Shown here piece by piece: positions 49,466 to 60,732 of a stretch of DNA of 64,000 nucleotides. Source of the stretch: Occultella aeris (lineage in GTDB: Bacteria; Actinomycetota; Actinomycetes; Actinomycetales; Beutenbergiaceae); NCBI RefSeq assembly GCF_902703175.1, contig NZ_CACRYJ010000025.1:124001-188000 (forward strand), read 5' to 3'. Made by a program: the position numbers and the translations under genes. Numbering within the stretch: the first letter of the stretch is position 1; every line of letters starts with the position of its first letter. The notes below the pieces were generated by a model. That model was not told the DNA's origin. It did no database searches and saw only the letters and a program-made list of their open reading frames with translations.

Positions 49466-50254
49466 TCAGAGAACCCGGATGAAGGTGGGGTTCGCGCGGT
49501 AGATCGGGCCCGCGGTCAGCGGGGTGCCGGGGTTCCGCGCGGCGATGTGCTGGTCGCCACCGAGGTAGATGCCGACGTGGCCGGGCCACCAGATCAGGTC
49601 GCCGGGCTGCGCCTCGGCGGCCGAGACGATGGTGCCGGCGCTGCGCTGGGCGGAGGAGCTGCGCGGCAGGCTGATGCCCACCTGGGCGAACACGTAGGAC
49701 GTGAACCCGGAGCAGTCGAACCCGGACGGCGTGCCACCGCCGTACACGTACGGGGTGCCGACGTAGCGGTAGGCGATGTCGATCACGGCGGCGGCGGACG
49801 CCGACGTCACCTGCGGCGCGGCGGCAGGCGTCTCCTCGACGGCCTCACGCTCGGTGCTCCGCGATGCCTGGCTCTCCGACGCCGTGGTGCGGGCCGTCGT
49901 GGTGACCACGACGGGCGGCGGGGGCGGCGGCGGCGGAGCGGCCTCGGAGGTGGCCTCGACGGCGGTGAACGACCACGCGGCGTCGGCAGCGACGGTGACG
50001 ACCTCGGACGTGGTACCCGGGGAGTCAAGGTTCGCTGCGGCGGCGGCAGTCAGGTTCGCGGCCTGCACGGGAGCAACGTTGTTCGGGGCGGCAATGCCGG
50101 CCGAGGCGCTCAGCGTGAGGATGATCCCCGAGGAGGCCACGGCGGCGACGGCGCGGCGACCGACGGTCCCCGCGACGGCCTGACCGAACGTGGTCAAGGG
50201 GGTGACGGGGCGGCGTGCGGCTCGGTGCCGGGCGCCTGCGATGCATTCAGTCAA
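49466..50254 (-). CDS. Secreted NlpC/P60 (C40) peptidoglycan hydrolase
   Basis: A 262-residue cell-wall endopeptidase. Residues ~34-54 are a signal sequence after a basic start. A Thr/Ala/Pro-rich stretch, including an eight-residue proline run (107-114), links it to the C-terminal C40 domain. Catalytic residues are C181 in PSGFDCSGFTSYVFAQ, H226 in WWPGHVGIYLGG and H236. TTG 50254 is chosen as start since AGGAGAGG lies seven bases upstream, just after a c-di-AMP riboswitch, which would tie wall hydrolysis to second-messenger levels. Confidence 0.88.
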   Translation of the reverse strand: MTECIAGARHRAARRPVTPLTTFGQAVAGTVGRRAVAAVASSGIILTLSASAGIAAPNNVAPVQAANLTAAAAANLDSPGTTSEVVTVAADAAWSFTAVEATSEAAPPPPPPPPVVVTTTARTTASESQASRSTEREAVEETPAAAPQVTSASAAAVIDIAYRYVGTPYVYGGGTPSGFDCSGFTSYVFAQVGISLPRSSSAQRSAGTIVSAAEAQPGDLIWWPGHVGIYLGGDQHIAARNPGTPLTAGPIYRANPTFIRVL

Positions 50255-50267
50255 AGTGGTACCTCTC

Positions 50268-50432
50268 CTGACGCCTACGAGGTGAGCTGTCGGGTTCGGG
50301 TGGGAGATCACCCGGTCTGCCGGACCTCACAGTCCGGCGGGACTTCACCCCAAGGAGTTCATCGACTGCTGTGAACTCCACAAGGATTGGGTCCCCCGTC
50401 CCTGTCGCTGCTGATACGGGAACCTCATTCGG
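50268..50432 (-). ncRNA. c-di-AMP riboswitch (ydaO-yuaA type)
   Basis: On the minus strand the ~165-nt leader carries the family's GAACCCGACAGCTCACC followed by TCGTAGGCG just before the ribosome binding site, the central GACCCAATCCTTG and CTTGGGGTGAA elements, and paired GGAGTTCA/TGAACTCC arms. In actinobacteria this riboswitch is typically placed before NlpC/P60 and resuscitation-factor genes, as here. Binding of c-di-AMP normally turns expression off. The 5' boundary is approximate. Confidence 0.82.
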
Positions 50433-50575
50433 TGACAGGGCTAGGCGTTCCGTCCGAGGTACTCGCCGAAGGAGGGTTTCGTCGAGCGAGGTTGAGGCTA
50501 CATGACGGTCCCGGCGATTGTCACGTTCTGATCACGAAGTGTGTCCCAACGTGCATCCGCGACACCCCGTGGGTG

Positions 50576-51262
50576 CTACTTGCCGACCTTCACGAAGAGG
50601 TGTCGCGCGGTCTCCTCGGGCAGGTCGAGGGCGTACTCGGCGCCGTCGACGCTCACGGTGATGACGTCGTGCCGCCGCTGCGAGGTCAGGGTGGCGCCGG
50701 GACGCACGCCGGCCTCGCCGAACCGGGCGAGCAGCTCCACGTCCACCTGGAGCGGCTCCCCGATGCGGGAGAGCACGAACTCGGTGGGCTCCTCGCGTGC
50801 TACGTCCGCGAGCGCCACACCGAGGTCGACCGGGACCTTCGCGTCGCCGAACTCCTCCAGCCCGGGGATCGGGTTGCCGTACGGGTCGTGGTCCGGGTGG
50901 TTCATGAGGGTGAGCAAGCGCTCCTCCACCTGGCGGCTCATCACGTGCTCCCACCGGCACGCCTCTTCGTGCACGTGCGGCCAGTCCAGCCCGATCACGT
51001 CGGTGAGCAGGCGCTCCGCGAGGCGGTGCTTGCGCATCACCCGGGTGGCGCGCGCCATACCCTCCTCGGTCAGCTCCAGGTGTCGGTCCCCCGTGACGAT
51101 CATCAGACCGTCCCGTTCCAGCCGTGCGACGGTCTGGGAGACGGTCGGGCCGGAGTGGCCCAGCCGCTCGGCGATACGGGCTCGCAACGGCACGATCCCA
51201 TCCTCGATGAGCTCGAAAACCGTCTTCAGGTACATCTCGGTGGTGTCGATCAGATCGGCCAT
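50576..51262 (-). CDS. ideR: Iron-dependent repressor IdeR/DtxR
   Basis: A 228-residue metalloregulator. The N-terminal winged helix (1-73) reads LRARIAERLGHSGPTVSQTVARLERDGL. All ligands of the two DtxR metal sites are at their canonical numbers: M10, H79, E83, H98, C102, E105 and H106. The C-terminal SH3-like domain follows (about 150-228). With iron bound it should repress iron uptake genes carrying the TTAGGTTAGGCTAACCTAA box, such as the siderophore operon at 38.7 kb. ATG 51262 starts it, and it is divergent from the citrate-synthase-like gene. Confidence 0.95.
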   Translation of the reverse strand: MADLIDTTEMYLKTVFELIEDGIVPLRARIAERLGHSGPTVSQTVARLERDGLMIVTGDRHLELTEEGMARATRVMRKHRLAERLLTDVIGLDWPHVHEEACRWEHVMSRQVEERLLTLMNHPDHDPYGNPIPGLEEFGDAKVPVDLGVALADVAREEPTEFVLSRIGEPLQVDVELLARFGEAGVRPGATLTSQRRHDVITVSVDGAEYALDLPEETARHLFVKVGK

Positions 51263-51409
51263 GGCGTCCTATCCATCCCCTTGCTCCAGAATCTCGACTC
51301 ACCCTAGTCGCTGCCGCACGAGATCGGCCCTCGGACCCGACCTGCCACGACACCGGCGGCGGTCGACACTGGTCCGCGGGGCGCCCGCGATCACCTACCC
51401 TTCACCGTG

Positions 51410-53551
<2,142 letters not shown>

Positions 53552-53552
<1 letters not shown>

Positions 53553-54352
53553 TGCGCGGCCTCACCGGCCGGGTCGCCCTGGTCACCGGCGCCGGGCACG
53601 GCATCGGCGCGGCGATCGCCGGACGGCTCGCGGCCGAGGGGGTGCGGGTGGTCGGGGTGGATCTCGACCTGCCGGCCGTCGAGGCGGTCGTCGGCGGGCT
53701 GCCGACGGCGGGACTCGCCCTGCGCACGGACGTCACCGACCGCGCCGGCATCGACGCGGCGGTGGCCGCGACGGTCGAGGAGTTCGGCGGCATCGACATC
53801 CTCGTGAACAACGTCGGTGTGGCCGGCGGGATCCCGCTCGAGGACGTCGACGACACCGAGTGGGACCGCCAGGTCGGGCCAACCCTGCGCGGTGCGGTGC
53901 GGTGCATCCAGGCATGCCTGCCCGAGCTGCTGCGCGCCGCCGGCGGCGGCCGGATCATCTCGATCGCCTCGGTGAACGGGATGACGGCGGTCGGTGACGT
54001 GCCGTACTCGGCGGCCAAGGCGGCCCTGATCAACGCGTCCTTGAACATCGCGGTGGACTACGGGCCGAAGGTGCAGGGCACCATCGGCGGCGGCTCGGGC
54101 TGGGTCCGCTCGAACGTGGTCTCACCCGGCACCATCGTGACCAGGAACTGGACCGAGGGCGGCCCCGAGCAGTTGGAGACGCTGGACAAGATGGCCCAGC
54201 TCTACCCGATGGGCCGGGTGGGCCAGCCGGACGAGGTGGCGGCCGCCGTCGCCTTCCTGGCCTCGGACGACGCGTCCTGGATCACCGGCGTCAACCTGCC
54301 GGTCGACGGTGGCTTCACGACCGGTCCGCTGGTCCGGATCCGGGACTTCTAG
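53552..54352 (+). CDS. Short-chain dehydrogenase/reductase
   Basis: A 266-residue classical SDR. The NAD(P)-binding motif TGAGHGIG is at 13-20, NNVG at about 90, and the catalytic Ser-Tyr-Lys read as SIASVNG and YSAAK. Asp after the second strand (VVGVDLDLPAV) suggests NAD(H) preference. It ends with SDDASWITGVNLPVDGGF, the typical substrate/oligomer helix. ATG 53552 overlaps the serC stop by one base, so the two genes are translated together, though a biochemical link to serine synthesis is not obvious. Confidence 0.9.
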
Positions 54353-54358
54353 GCCTCG

Positions 54359-55201
54359 TCAGCCGAACACGCCGAGGGCGCCCCACCCGGCCAGGAGGCC
54401 AAAGCGCCAGGTGACCAGCAGCACCGCCGTCACGGTGGCGAGCGCGACCACCGTGAGGACTGCGTCACCCGGGCTGAGCCGGGCCGGGTCGTGGATCGTG
54501 CGGCGTCCGGCGCCGAGTCCTCGGGTCTCGAGGGCGATCGACATCCGCTCACCTCGGCGCAGCGTCGTCACCAGCAGGGTGAAGGACGCGCGGGTGAGCG
54601 CGCGGGGCGAGCGGGGCAACGCGATCGGCCGCGCGGCGGGTCGAGACCGGGCCTGCGGTGAACGCGGGCGCCGCATCGCCTGTGCCTGCCGGATCGTCTG
54701 CCACTGCTGCGGCAACTGTTCGAGGAGCCGGTACCCGGCCAGCACCGCGTAGGCGAAGGCGCCGCTGAGCCGCACGTGCTGATGCAGGCTGGTCATGAGC
54801 CGGGCGCCGTCGGTGGTGAGTACGAAGCCGAGCGACAGCGTGCCGATGAGCAGGGTCCGGACCGCGAGCGAGATCCCGATCTCGAGACCGGGCGCCGTCA
54901 CGTCGAGCGGCCCGAGCGTCCAGACGACCTGCCCCTGCCGAGTCAGCGCATTGACCGTGAACAGGCTGAGCCCGAAGAGGGCGAACGGCAGGTGCGCCCG
55001 CGCCATGGTGCCGAGCGGGATCCGGCCGGCGAGGACGACCGCCGGCGCCGCGAGCAGGTACAGGATCGTGGGGGTCCACGGGTCGAAGACACCGGTCACG
55101 ACGGCCGAGATCACCAGCACGAGGGCGAGCTTGACGGCCGGGTCGCGCCGGTGCAGTGCCGAGTCGACGTCGAGCGGTCGCCCGAACGCGGCCGCGCTCA
55201 C
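54359..55201 (-). CDS. ykoC: ECF transporter T component, thiamine/HMP importer (YkoC-like)
   Basis: A 280-residue EcfT/CbiQ-family transmembrane coupling protein with about six helices. The signature coupling-helix motifs are RRPRSPQARSRP..., with the second in LETRGLGAGRRT near the end, which contact the ATPase subunits. It starts at GTG 55201, overlapping the ATPase stop by 4 bases (GTGA). It is the last gene of ykoF-ykoE-ykoD-ykoC, the set that imports thiamine or its hydroxymethylpyrimidine precursor under TPP-riboswitch control. Confidence 0.87.
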   Translation of the reverse strand: MSAAAFGRPLDVDSALHRRDPAVKLALVLVISAVVTGVFDPWTPTILYLLAAPAVVLAGRIPLGTMARAHLPFALFGLSLFTVNALTRQGQVVWTLGPLDVTAPGLEIGISLAVRTLLIGTLSLGFVLTTDGARLMTSLHQHVRLSGAFAYAVLAGYRLLEQLPQQWQTIRQAQAMRRPRSPQARSRPAARPIALPRSPRALTRASFTLLVTTLRRGERMSIALETRGLGAGRRTIHDPARLSPGDAVLTVVALATVTAVLLVTWRFGLLAGWGALGVFG

Positions 55202-56988
55202 GCGGCGGCCCCGGATCCCGGGCTCAGAGCATCGTCGAGGGTCTCGAGCAGGTGCCGCAGCGGCACGCCGCTGCTACGCCAGCCCTCGAGCAGCGGCGGC
55301 AGTGCGAGGCCGGCCCGCTCCAACGCCGGACCGGTGAAGACGTCGTCGACACCGCCCCGGGCGAGGACCCCACCGTCGGCGAGGACCACCACCTCGTCGG
55401 CCAGGGTGGCGACCAGGCGCAGGTCGTGGCTGACCAGGACCACACCGCGCCCTTCGTCGGCGAGCCCACGCAACGCACGGGCGACGGCGGCGGTGGTGAC
55501 CCGGTCCTGGCCGAACGTCGGCTCGTCGGCGAGGAACACCTCGTCCTCGCAGACGGCCATGGCCGCCAGCGAGAGTCGCCGCTGTTGCCCGCCGGACAGC
55601 CGGAACGGGTCCCGGTCCGCCACCACGCCCAGGTGGTAGCGCGCCAGAACGGCATCGACGGCAGCGGTGTGGTCGATGGCGCCCGCAGCGTTCGCGAGCG
55701 TCGGTGCCGGACCTGCCGAACCGGGCGGACCCGACCAACCTGACGGACGCACCCCGTGCGCGACCTCGGCCCGGACCGAGCGCGCGAGGAACTGATGCTC
55801 GGGGTTCTGGAACACCAGGCCCGCCGGTGGCCCGTCGATCGTGCCGGTGAACGGCAGCAGTCCGGCCAGGGCGAGCAGCAGACTCGACTTGCCGCACCCG
55901 TTCACGCCGACGACGGCGGTGATCCGGCCGCGGGTCACGTCCAGGTCCACGTCGGTCAGGACCTGCGTCGCGCCGCGGCGCATGCCGAGCCCGCGGGCGC
56001 GCAGGACGACTCCACCCGCGCGAGCCGACGACATCGTTGCCGACGGAGCCGACGACCGCGGTGCCGACGGAGCCGACGACCGCGGTGCCGATGCGGACCG
56101 ACGCACGCTGCGCCGTCGGGACATCAGCTCCACCAGACCCGCGCGCAGCGCGGCACGCCCCGGTGCGACCTCCCTGCCCAGCGCCAGGCCGACCTCGATC
56201 CCGGCCGGGAGCCACGCCCCGGCGCCCGCCAGGGCCACGCCGTGCTCGCGCAGGACCTGCGTCGTCGGCCCGGCGGCCCGGACCCGGCCGGCGTCGTCGA
56301 GGACGACCACGAGCTCGGGCAGCCGCCCCAGCTCGTCGAGGCGGTGCTCGATGAGGATCTGCGCGGGCCCGGGTGCCGCGAGGAGCGCGCCGATCCGGCG
56401 GGCGGCCGCGGTGTCGAGCAGCGCCGTCGGCTCGTCCAGGAGCAGCACCTCCGGACGGGCCACGAGGGCCGCCGCGAGCGCGACCCGCTGACCCTGCCCG
56501 CCGGAGAGCTCCCCGGTACGCCGCCCGATCAGGTCCGTGGCACCGACCGCTGCCAGCGCCGCCCGCACCCGCGGGCCGATCTGCGCCGGCGGCACCGCCC
56601 GGTTCTCACACGCGAACGCGACCTCGTCCACGACGGTGGGCAGGCACAGCTGGTCCGCGGGATCCTGCGTGAGGGTGCCGACCCGCCCAGCCAGGACCGG
56701 CACGCGGGTGGTGGTCGGGTCGGTGCCGGCGATGCGGACCCGGCCGGTCACGTCGGCATCGATGGTGCCCGGGACCACCCCGGCCAGGACCCGTAGCACG
56801 GTGCTCTTGCCGGACCCGGACGAGCCCATCAGCAACAGCCGCTGCCCGGCGGGCACGTCCAGGTCCATGCCCGCGAGGGACGGTGCGGACGCCGTCGGGT
56901 AGTGCACCCGCAGGTCCCGCACGGTGACCGCGGCCGAGGGCTCGGGCGGCGTGCGGCGGTCCGCGGCGGACGCGGGCGCGGCCGTCAC
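55198..56988 (-). CDS. ykoD: ECF transporter double ATPase (YkoD-like)
   Basis: A 596-residue protein with two complete ABC ATPase domains. First: Walker A GSSGSGKST, signature LSGGQGQR, Walker B VLLLDEPTALLD. Second: Walker A GVNGCGKSS, signature LSGGQQRR and Walker B VFLADEPTFGQD. Between them is an Arg/Ser/Ala linker encoded by two perfect 24-bp repeats (56039-56086). The two halves act as the A and A' subunits in one chain. GTG 56988 overlaps the ykoE stop by 4 bases. Confidence 0.92.
   Translation of the reverse strand: MTAAPASAADRRTPPEPSAAVTVRDLRVHYPTASAPSLAGMDLDVPAGQRLLLMGSSGSGKSTVLRVLAGVVPGTIDADVTGRVRIAGTDPTTTRVPVLAGRVGTLTQDPADQLCLPTVVDEVAFACENRAVPPAQIGPRVRAALAAVGATDLIGRRTGELSGGQGQRVALAAALVARPEVLLLDEPTALLDTAAARRIGALLAAPGPAQILIEHRLDELGRLPELVVVLDDAGRVRAAGPTTQVLREHGVALAGAGAWLPAGIEVGLALGREVAPGRAALRAGLVELMSRRRSVRRSASAPRSSAPSAPRSSAPSATMSSARAGGVVLRARGLGMRRGATQVLTDVDLDVTRGRITAVVGVNGCGKSSLLLALAGLLPFTGTIDGPPAGLVFQNPEHQFLARSVRAEVAHGVRPSGWSGPPGSAGPAPTLANAAGAIDHTAAVDAVLARYHLGVVADRDPFRLSGGQQRRLSLAAMAVCEDEVFLADEPTFGQDRVTTAAVARALRGLADEGRGVVLVSHDLRLVATLADEVVVLADGGVLARGGVDDVFTGPALERAGLALPPLLEGWRSSGVPLRHLLETLDDALSPGSGAAA
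56039..56086. repeat. Two perfect 24-bp tandem repeats in ykoD
   Basis: Two identical in-frame 24-bp units (56039-56062 and 56063-56086) encode RSSAPSAP-type linker residues between the two ATPase domains. The unit is a multiple of three, so copy-number changes would alter linker length and not the frame. Confidence 0.88.
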
Positions 56989-57668
56989 CTCCCGCGCCGG
57001 GCCGCGCTGCGCTGGGCCCGCCCGATGGCGTAGTTGTCCAGCACGCCGGTGCGCAGCAGGGCGTCCCCGATCAGCTTCGCGAGGAGCCCGCAGAGCAGGA
57101 TGCCGCTGGCGAACTGCAGGCCGACCCGCAGCGCGAAGAAGTCCTGCCCGGCCCAACCGAACCGGACCATCCCGAGCACCAGGTTGAACAGGGCTGCGCT
57201 GATCCCGGAGGCCAGGAACACGCCCCAGCCGTATCTGCGGTACCTGGTGAGCGCGAACGGGAGTTCGGCGCCGACGCCCTGGATCAGTCCGACCAGGAGC
57301 AGCATCGGGCCGACCGGTGAGGCCAGGAACACGACCTCGACGATCGCGGCGATGATCTCGACGACGATGCCGACGCCGGGCTTGCGGACGATGTAGACCG
57401 CGAGCGGGGCGACAACCATCCAGCCGCCGGCGAGGGCGTTCTGGGCGAGGTCGCCGAACGGGCCCATCGCGACCTGGAGCCAGCCCCACAGCTGCACGAG
57501 CGCCCAGTAGAGGAAGCCGAAGACGACGGCGAGGGCGGCGAGGAGGACCAGGTCGTGCAGGGTGATCGGGGCCCGCCGGGGCGCGGCGGGATCGGGGCCC
57601 GGTGCGTCCTGGCTCGGGCCGGCCGGGCTCGGGGTGTCCCGGCGAGGGCCGCCGGCGCGCGCGCTCAC
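56985..57668 (-). CDS. ykoE: ECF transporter S component (YkoE-like)
   Basis: A 227-residue substrate-binding membrane subunit with about six helices after a ~35-residue basic/proline-rich N-terminus. The YkoE family is recognised by DLVLLAALAVVFGFLYWALVQLWGWL, the acidic-lined helix GIVVEIIAAIVEVVFLASPVG and GAELPFALTRYRRYG. It binds hydroxymethylpyrimidine or thiamine and couples to YkoC and YkoD. GTG 57668 overlaps the ykoF stop by 4 bases. Confidence 0.88.
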   Translation of the reverse strand: MSARAGGPRRDTPSPAGPSQDAPGPDPAAPRRAPITLHDLVLLAALAVVFGFLYWALVQLWGWLQVAMGPFGDLAQNALAGGWMVVAPLAVYIVRKPGVGIVVEIIAAIVEVVFLASPVGPMLLLVGLIQGVGAELPFALTRYRRYGWGVFLASGISAALFNLVLGMVRFGWAGQDFFALRVGLQFASGILLCGLLAKLIGDALLRTGVLDNYAIGRAQRSAARRGR

Positions 57669-58333
57669 CGGTCGCCTGCAGCGCTCGAGTTGCTTGGCGA
57701 GTTCAGCGAGATGGTCGCGTGCGTGGCCACATGCCGGACGGACCGGCCGACTGTGAGCCAGGCGTCCCCGATCGTGGTGAGCACGTCGGCGAGATCGCCG
57801 TCGAGGCGGGTTGCGAAGTGTTCGCTGCGGGTGAGCGTGCCCCGCTCGCGGGCGTCGTCGATGGCGGCGTAGATGGCGCTCATGTGATCGCCGTCGGGAC
57901 CGTCGTGCAGGGGGTACAGCGACCAGTGTGCGGCAGCGCGCAGACCGGTGGCCGGGATCGGCGCGAGGCGCTCCGGAGCGAACGCGACGCCGTCGGCCAC
58001 CTCGCAGGCGACCTCGCCCGGGCAGCCACGGGAGAGCAGCACCTGGGCCACGGTGTGCACGCCGGTGCGCCCGGCCCGCGCGATCACGGCGGTCAGGTAG
58101 CCGACCACGTCGGACTCGGTGCCGCGGACGAACGTGGAGACGTCGTCGGTGACCACCTCCAGCCCGGCCGGGCGGTCCACGGCGAGGGCGTCGGTGATGA
58201 CCTCGACGAACCGATCCGTGAGCGGCAGCAGCGTGAACCGGGCACCGACGCCGTACTCGCCGGGGGCGGGCGCGGCATCGGCGGTGGTCGTGGCGGGTGC
58301 GGGCGAGGTGGTGGGGCTGGTGACTTCAGGCAT
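57665..58333 (-). CDS. ykoF: YkoF-family thiamine/HMP-binding protein
   Basis: A 222-residue soluble protein with two related ferredoxin-like repeats: VGARFTLLPLTDRFVEVITDALA ... VEVVTDDVSTFVRG and a second starting AHWSLYPLHDGPDGDHMSAIYAAIDDARERG. YkoF binds thiamine or its pyrimidine part and is thought to assist the YkoEDC transporter. It begins after a Thr/Ala/Pro-rich stretch at ATG 58333, with GAGAGGA upstream. It is the first gene after the TPP riboswitch. Confidence 0.88.
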   Translation of the reverse strand: MPEVTSPTTSPAPATTTADAAPAPGEYGVGARFTLLPLTDRFVEVITDALAVDRPAGLEVVTDDVSTFVRGTESDVVGYLTAVIARAGRTGVHTVAQVLLSRGCPGEVACEVADGVAFAPERLAPIPATGLRAAAHWSLYPLHDGPDGDHMSAIYAAIDDARERGTLTRSEHFATRLDGDLADVLTTIGDAWLTVGRSVRHVATHATISLNSPSNSSAAGDR

Positions 58334-58431
58334 CGTCTGGTCCTCTCGTCGAAGGACCCCCGGCGAGTGCACGACGCCGGGCCCAACCCATGTCGGAGAC
58401 CTCCGGCACGGGTCGTGCCCGACAACTGCCC

Positions 58432-58523
58432 TACTCCCTACGCTGGTGCTAACCAATTCAGGTTCCTCGGGTCTGCGGCCGGTGTACCGACCGCACTCTC
58501 AGCGCCAACGCGCTCCCCGGGGG
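58432..58523 (-). ncRNA. TPP (THI-box) riboswitch
   Basis: On the minus strand the leader has the closing GGGGAGC stem, GCTGAGAGTG, ACCCGAGGAACCTGA and GTTAGCACCAGCGTAGGGA, which are the invariant P2-P5 pieces of the thiamine pyrophosphate aptamer in the usual order. It lies about 100 bases before ykoF, so TPP should shut the importer off. Confidence 0.95.
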
Positions 58524-58688
58524 CTATGTCACGGCCACCTTAGCCCCGGACCGGACCGCCCGAGCTCCCGGCGTCCACTGTGTGGGACGCCTACCGCGCC
58601 GTCGTGAGTGCGAGATGCCGGCCCGAGCCAGAACCTCCTGGGTGAACCAGAAGGTTCAGAACCGCTGGCTCACACGGAAAGCTCTTGT

Positions 58689-60020
58689 TCAAGCGGCCTG
58701 GCCGCCGTCCGTGGCCTGCTGGGAGGCGACCTCCACGCGGGCGCGTTCGCGGGCGGCGCGCTCCTCGGCGTTCGTGAGGATCAGGTGCGGGCGCCGGCGC
58801 AGCCGGTAGGACACCTCGATCTGCCAGTTCCGGTGCGCCCACAACGCGGCCGCCGCGGCCACAAGCACCGAGGCGATCGCGCCGATCCCGATGGACCAGC
58901 GCGGACCCCAGGCCTCGGCGACCCAGCCCACGAACGGGGAGCCGATCGGGTTCCCGGCGAACAGCACCACCACGTACAGGCTCATCACCCGGCCTCGGAT
59001 CGCGGGATCGGTGCCGATCTGGATGGCGGCGTTCGCGGTCGTGAGCATGGTGATGGAGAAGAAGCCCACCGGGATGCACGCGAGCGCGAAGAGCTCGTAG
59101 GTGGGCGCGAGCGACATCAAGCCCGAGAACACCCCGAACAGCGCGGCGGCGGCGATCACGCTGCGCACCCGGGGCTGCTTGCGCCGAGCGGCCAGCAGTG
59201 CGCCGGCGAGCGACCCGATCGCGAGGATCGAGCCGAGGATGCCGTACTCGCTCGCGTCCTTCCCGAACTCGATCCGGGCCATCACCGCGGACGTGAGCTG
59301 GAAGTTCAGGCCGAGTCCGCCCACCACGAACACGACGATCATGATCATCACGATGTCGCTGCGGTGCCGGACGTAGGCCATCCCGGCCCGCAGCTGCCCC
59401 TTCGCGCGCGCGATCCGTGGCGACACGTGTAGCTCGGCGGTCCGCATGATCGCCATCACGAAGATGGTCGCGGCGAACGAGACCGCGTTGATGATGAACA
59501 CCCAGCCCGGTCCGACGAGCGCGATCAGGAGACCGGCCGCGCCGGGTCCGATCAGCCTGGCTGCGTTGAACGACGCACTGTTCAGGGCAACGGCGTTCGC
59601 GAGCCCGCTGGCCGGCACGAGCTCGGAGACGAACGTCTGCCTGGCCGGGGCGTCGAACGCGCTCGCCACCCCGAGCAGGGTCGCCAGGACGTACACGTGC
59701 CACAGCTCGGCGTGCCCGAACAGCACGAGCGCACCGAGGGCCACCGCGAGCAGACCGAGGATGCCCTGCGTGGCCATGAGCAGCTTGCGCCGGTCGATCC
59801 GGTCCGCGAGCAGGCCGGCGTACGGGCTGAGCAGCACCGACGGCGCGAACTGCAGCCCGGTCACGATCCCGACGGCTAGGCCCGAGTCGTCGGACAGCTC
59901 GGTCAGGACCAACCAGTCCTGGGCGATCCGTTGCATCCAGGTGCCCACGTTGGCCACGAGGGCACCGGCGAACCAGAGCCGGTAGTTGTAGTGCCTCATC
60001 GAGGCGAACATCGTGCTCAC
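58689..60020 (-). CDS. MFS exporter of the DHA3/EntS group
   Basis: A 443-residue, 12-helix exporter. Family marks are NYRLWFAGALVANVGTWMQRIAQDWLVL in helix 1, LLADRIDRRKLL in the 2-3 loop, FDAPARQTFVSELV and FNAARLIGPGAAGLL (motif C region), with a ~50-residue charged cytoplasmic tail. GTG 60020 overlaps the MarR stop by 4 bases (GTGA), so both are co-translated. The substrate is unknown, and the MarR partner suggests induction by it. Confidence 0.87.
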   Translation of the reverse strand: MSTMFASMRHYNYRLWFAGALVANVGTWMQRIAQDWLVLTELSDDSGLAVGIVTGLQFAPSVLLSPYAGLLADRIDRRKLLMATQGILGLLAVALGALVLFGHAELWHVYVLATLLGVASAFDAPARQTFVSELVPASGLANAVALNSASFNAARLIGPGAAGLLIALVGPGWVFIINAVSFAATIFVMAIMRTAELHVSPRIARAKGQLRAGMAYVRHRSDIVMIMIVVFVVGGLGLNFQLTSAVMARIEFGKDASEYGILGSILAIGSLAGALLAARRKQPRVRSVIAAAALFGVFSGLMSLAPTYELFALACIPVGFFSITMLTTANAAIQIGTDPAIRGRVMSLYVVVLFAGNPIGSPFVGWVAEAWGPRWSIGIGAIASVLVAAAAALWAHRNWQIEVSYRLRRRPHLILTNAEERAARERARVEVASQQATDGGQAA

Positions 60021-60526
60021 TTGGTGTAGATCCTCCGCATGATCTCCTCGGCGTCGGAGAGCGTCTGCCGTTCGGCGGGCGTCAGGGACGCGAGCCGTCG
60101 GGAGAGCCACTGGTCCCGGCGGCGGCGCGTGGCGATGATGTGCTGTTCGCCCGCCTCCGTGAGCGAGACGACGACCTGGCGCTTGTCCTCGGGGTGGGCC
60201 GCCTTGGTGACCATGCCGAGGTCCATCAGGGTCTGGATCGTGCGGGTCATCGTGGGCGCACTCACGTGCTCGCGCTCGGCGAGGGCGCTCGGGCTCTGCG
60301 GGCCGAGGTTGAACAGGCCGCCGAGCACAGCTCCCTGTGCCTCGCTGACGGCGTTGGACCGCTCCGCGCGCAGCCGCCTCGACGTGCGCAGCAGGGTCAC
60401 CCGCAGCCGGGCGGCGAGGCCGCCGTCACCGCGTGGCGGTTGCTTGCGCACGGGGGCAGAGGCCCCCTCGAGGGCCGCGCTGCCGACGGCGGAACCCGCA
60501 GCAGGAGTGGGAGTCGTGTCGGTCAC
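60017..60526 (-). CDS. MarR-family transcriptional regulator
   Basis: A 169-residue winged-helix regulator. After an Ala/Pro/Ser-rich 35-residue N-terminus, the core shows VTLLRTSRRLRAERSN, LGGLFNLGPQSPSALAEREHVSAPTMTRTIQTLMDLGMV and the wing EDKRQVVVSLTEAG. GTG 60526 is close to a TCTAGACT -10-like box, so the mRNA may be leaderless. It is coupled to the downstream MFS exporter. A short palindrome at 60546-60558 is its probable operator. Confidence 0.9.
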   Translation of the reverse strand: MTDTTPTPAAGSAVGSAALEGASAPVRKQPPRGDGGLAARLRVTLLRTSRRLRAERSNAVSEAQGAVLGGLFNLGPQSPSALAEREHVSAPTMTRTIQTLMDLGMVTKAAHPEDKRQVVVSLTEAGEQHIIATRRRRDQWLSRRLASLTPAERQTLSDAEEIMRRIYTK

Positions 60527-60545
60527 GATACTCGAGTCTAGATCA

Positions 60546-60558
60546 TTAGTTCGGCTAA
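60546..60558. promoter_or_regulatory. Short palindrome upstream of the MarR-MFS operon
   Basis: TTAG-TTCGG-CTAA lies 20 bases before the MarR start, in the promoter region. Short arms make it a modest candidate for the MarR operator. Confidence 0.45.
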
Positions 60559-60640
60559 GTAAATTCCGACCTCGGCACGGAGGCGGTATCCGTGGGCGAT
60601 TTGGGGCACGTCCGGGTGCGTAATTCGGCGGTCCCGCAAC

Positions 60641-60673
60641 GGTCAACCACTGGTCACGGCCCGTTCACCCGGG
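60641..60673. promoter_or_regulatory. PHO box (PhoP binding site) of three 11-base direct repeats
   Basis: Units GGTCAACCACT, GGTCACGGCCC and GTTCACCCGGG follow one another exactly, the form bound by actinobacterial PhoP. They end 59 bases before the PhoX start. This predicts induction under phosphate limitation. Confidence 0.8.
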
Positions 60674-60732
60674 CCGCGCCTGGGCGTCCTAGCGTCCGTA
60701 GCGTCCCCGTCTGCGCGAAGGAGCAGTCCCCG

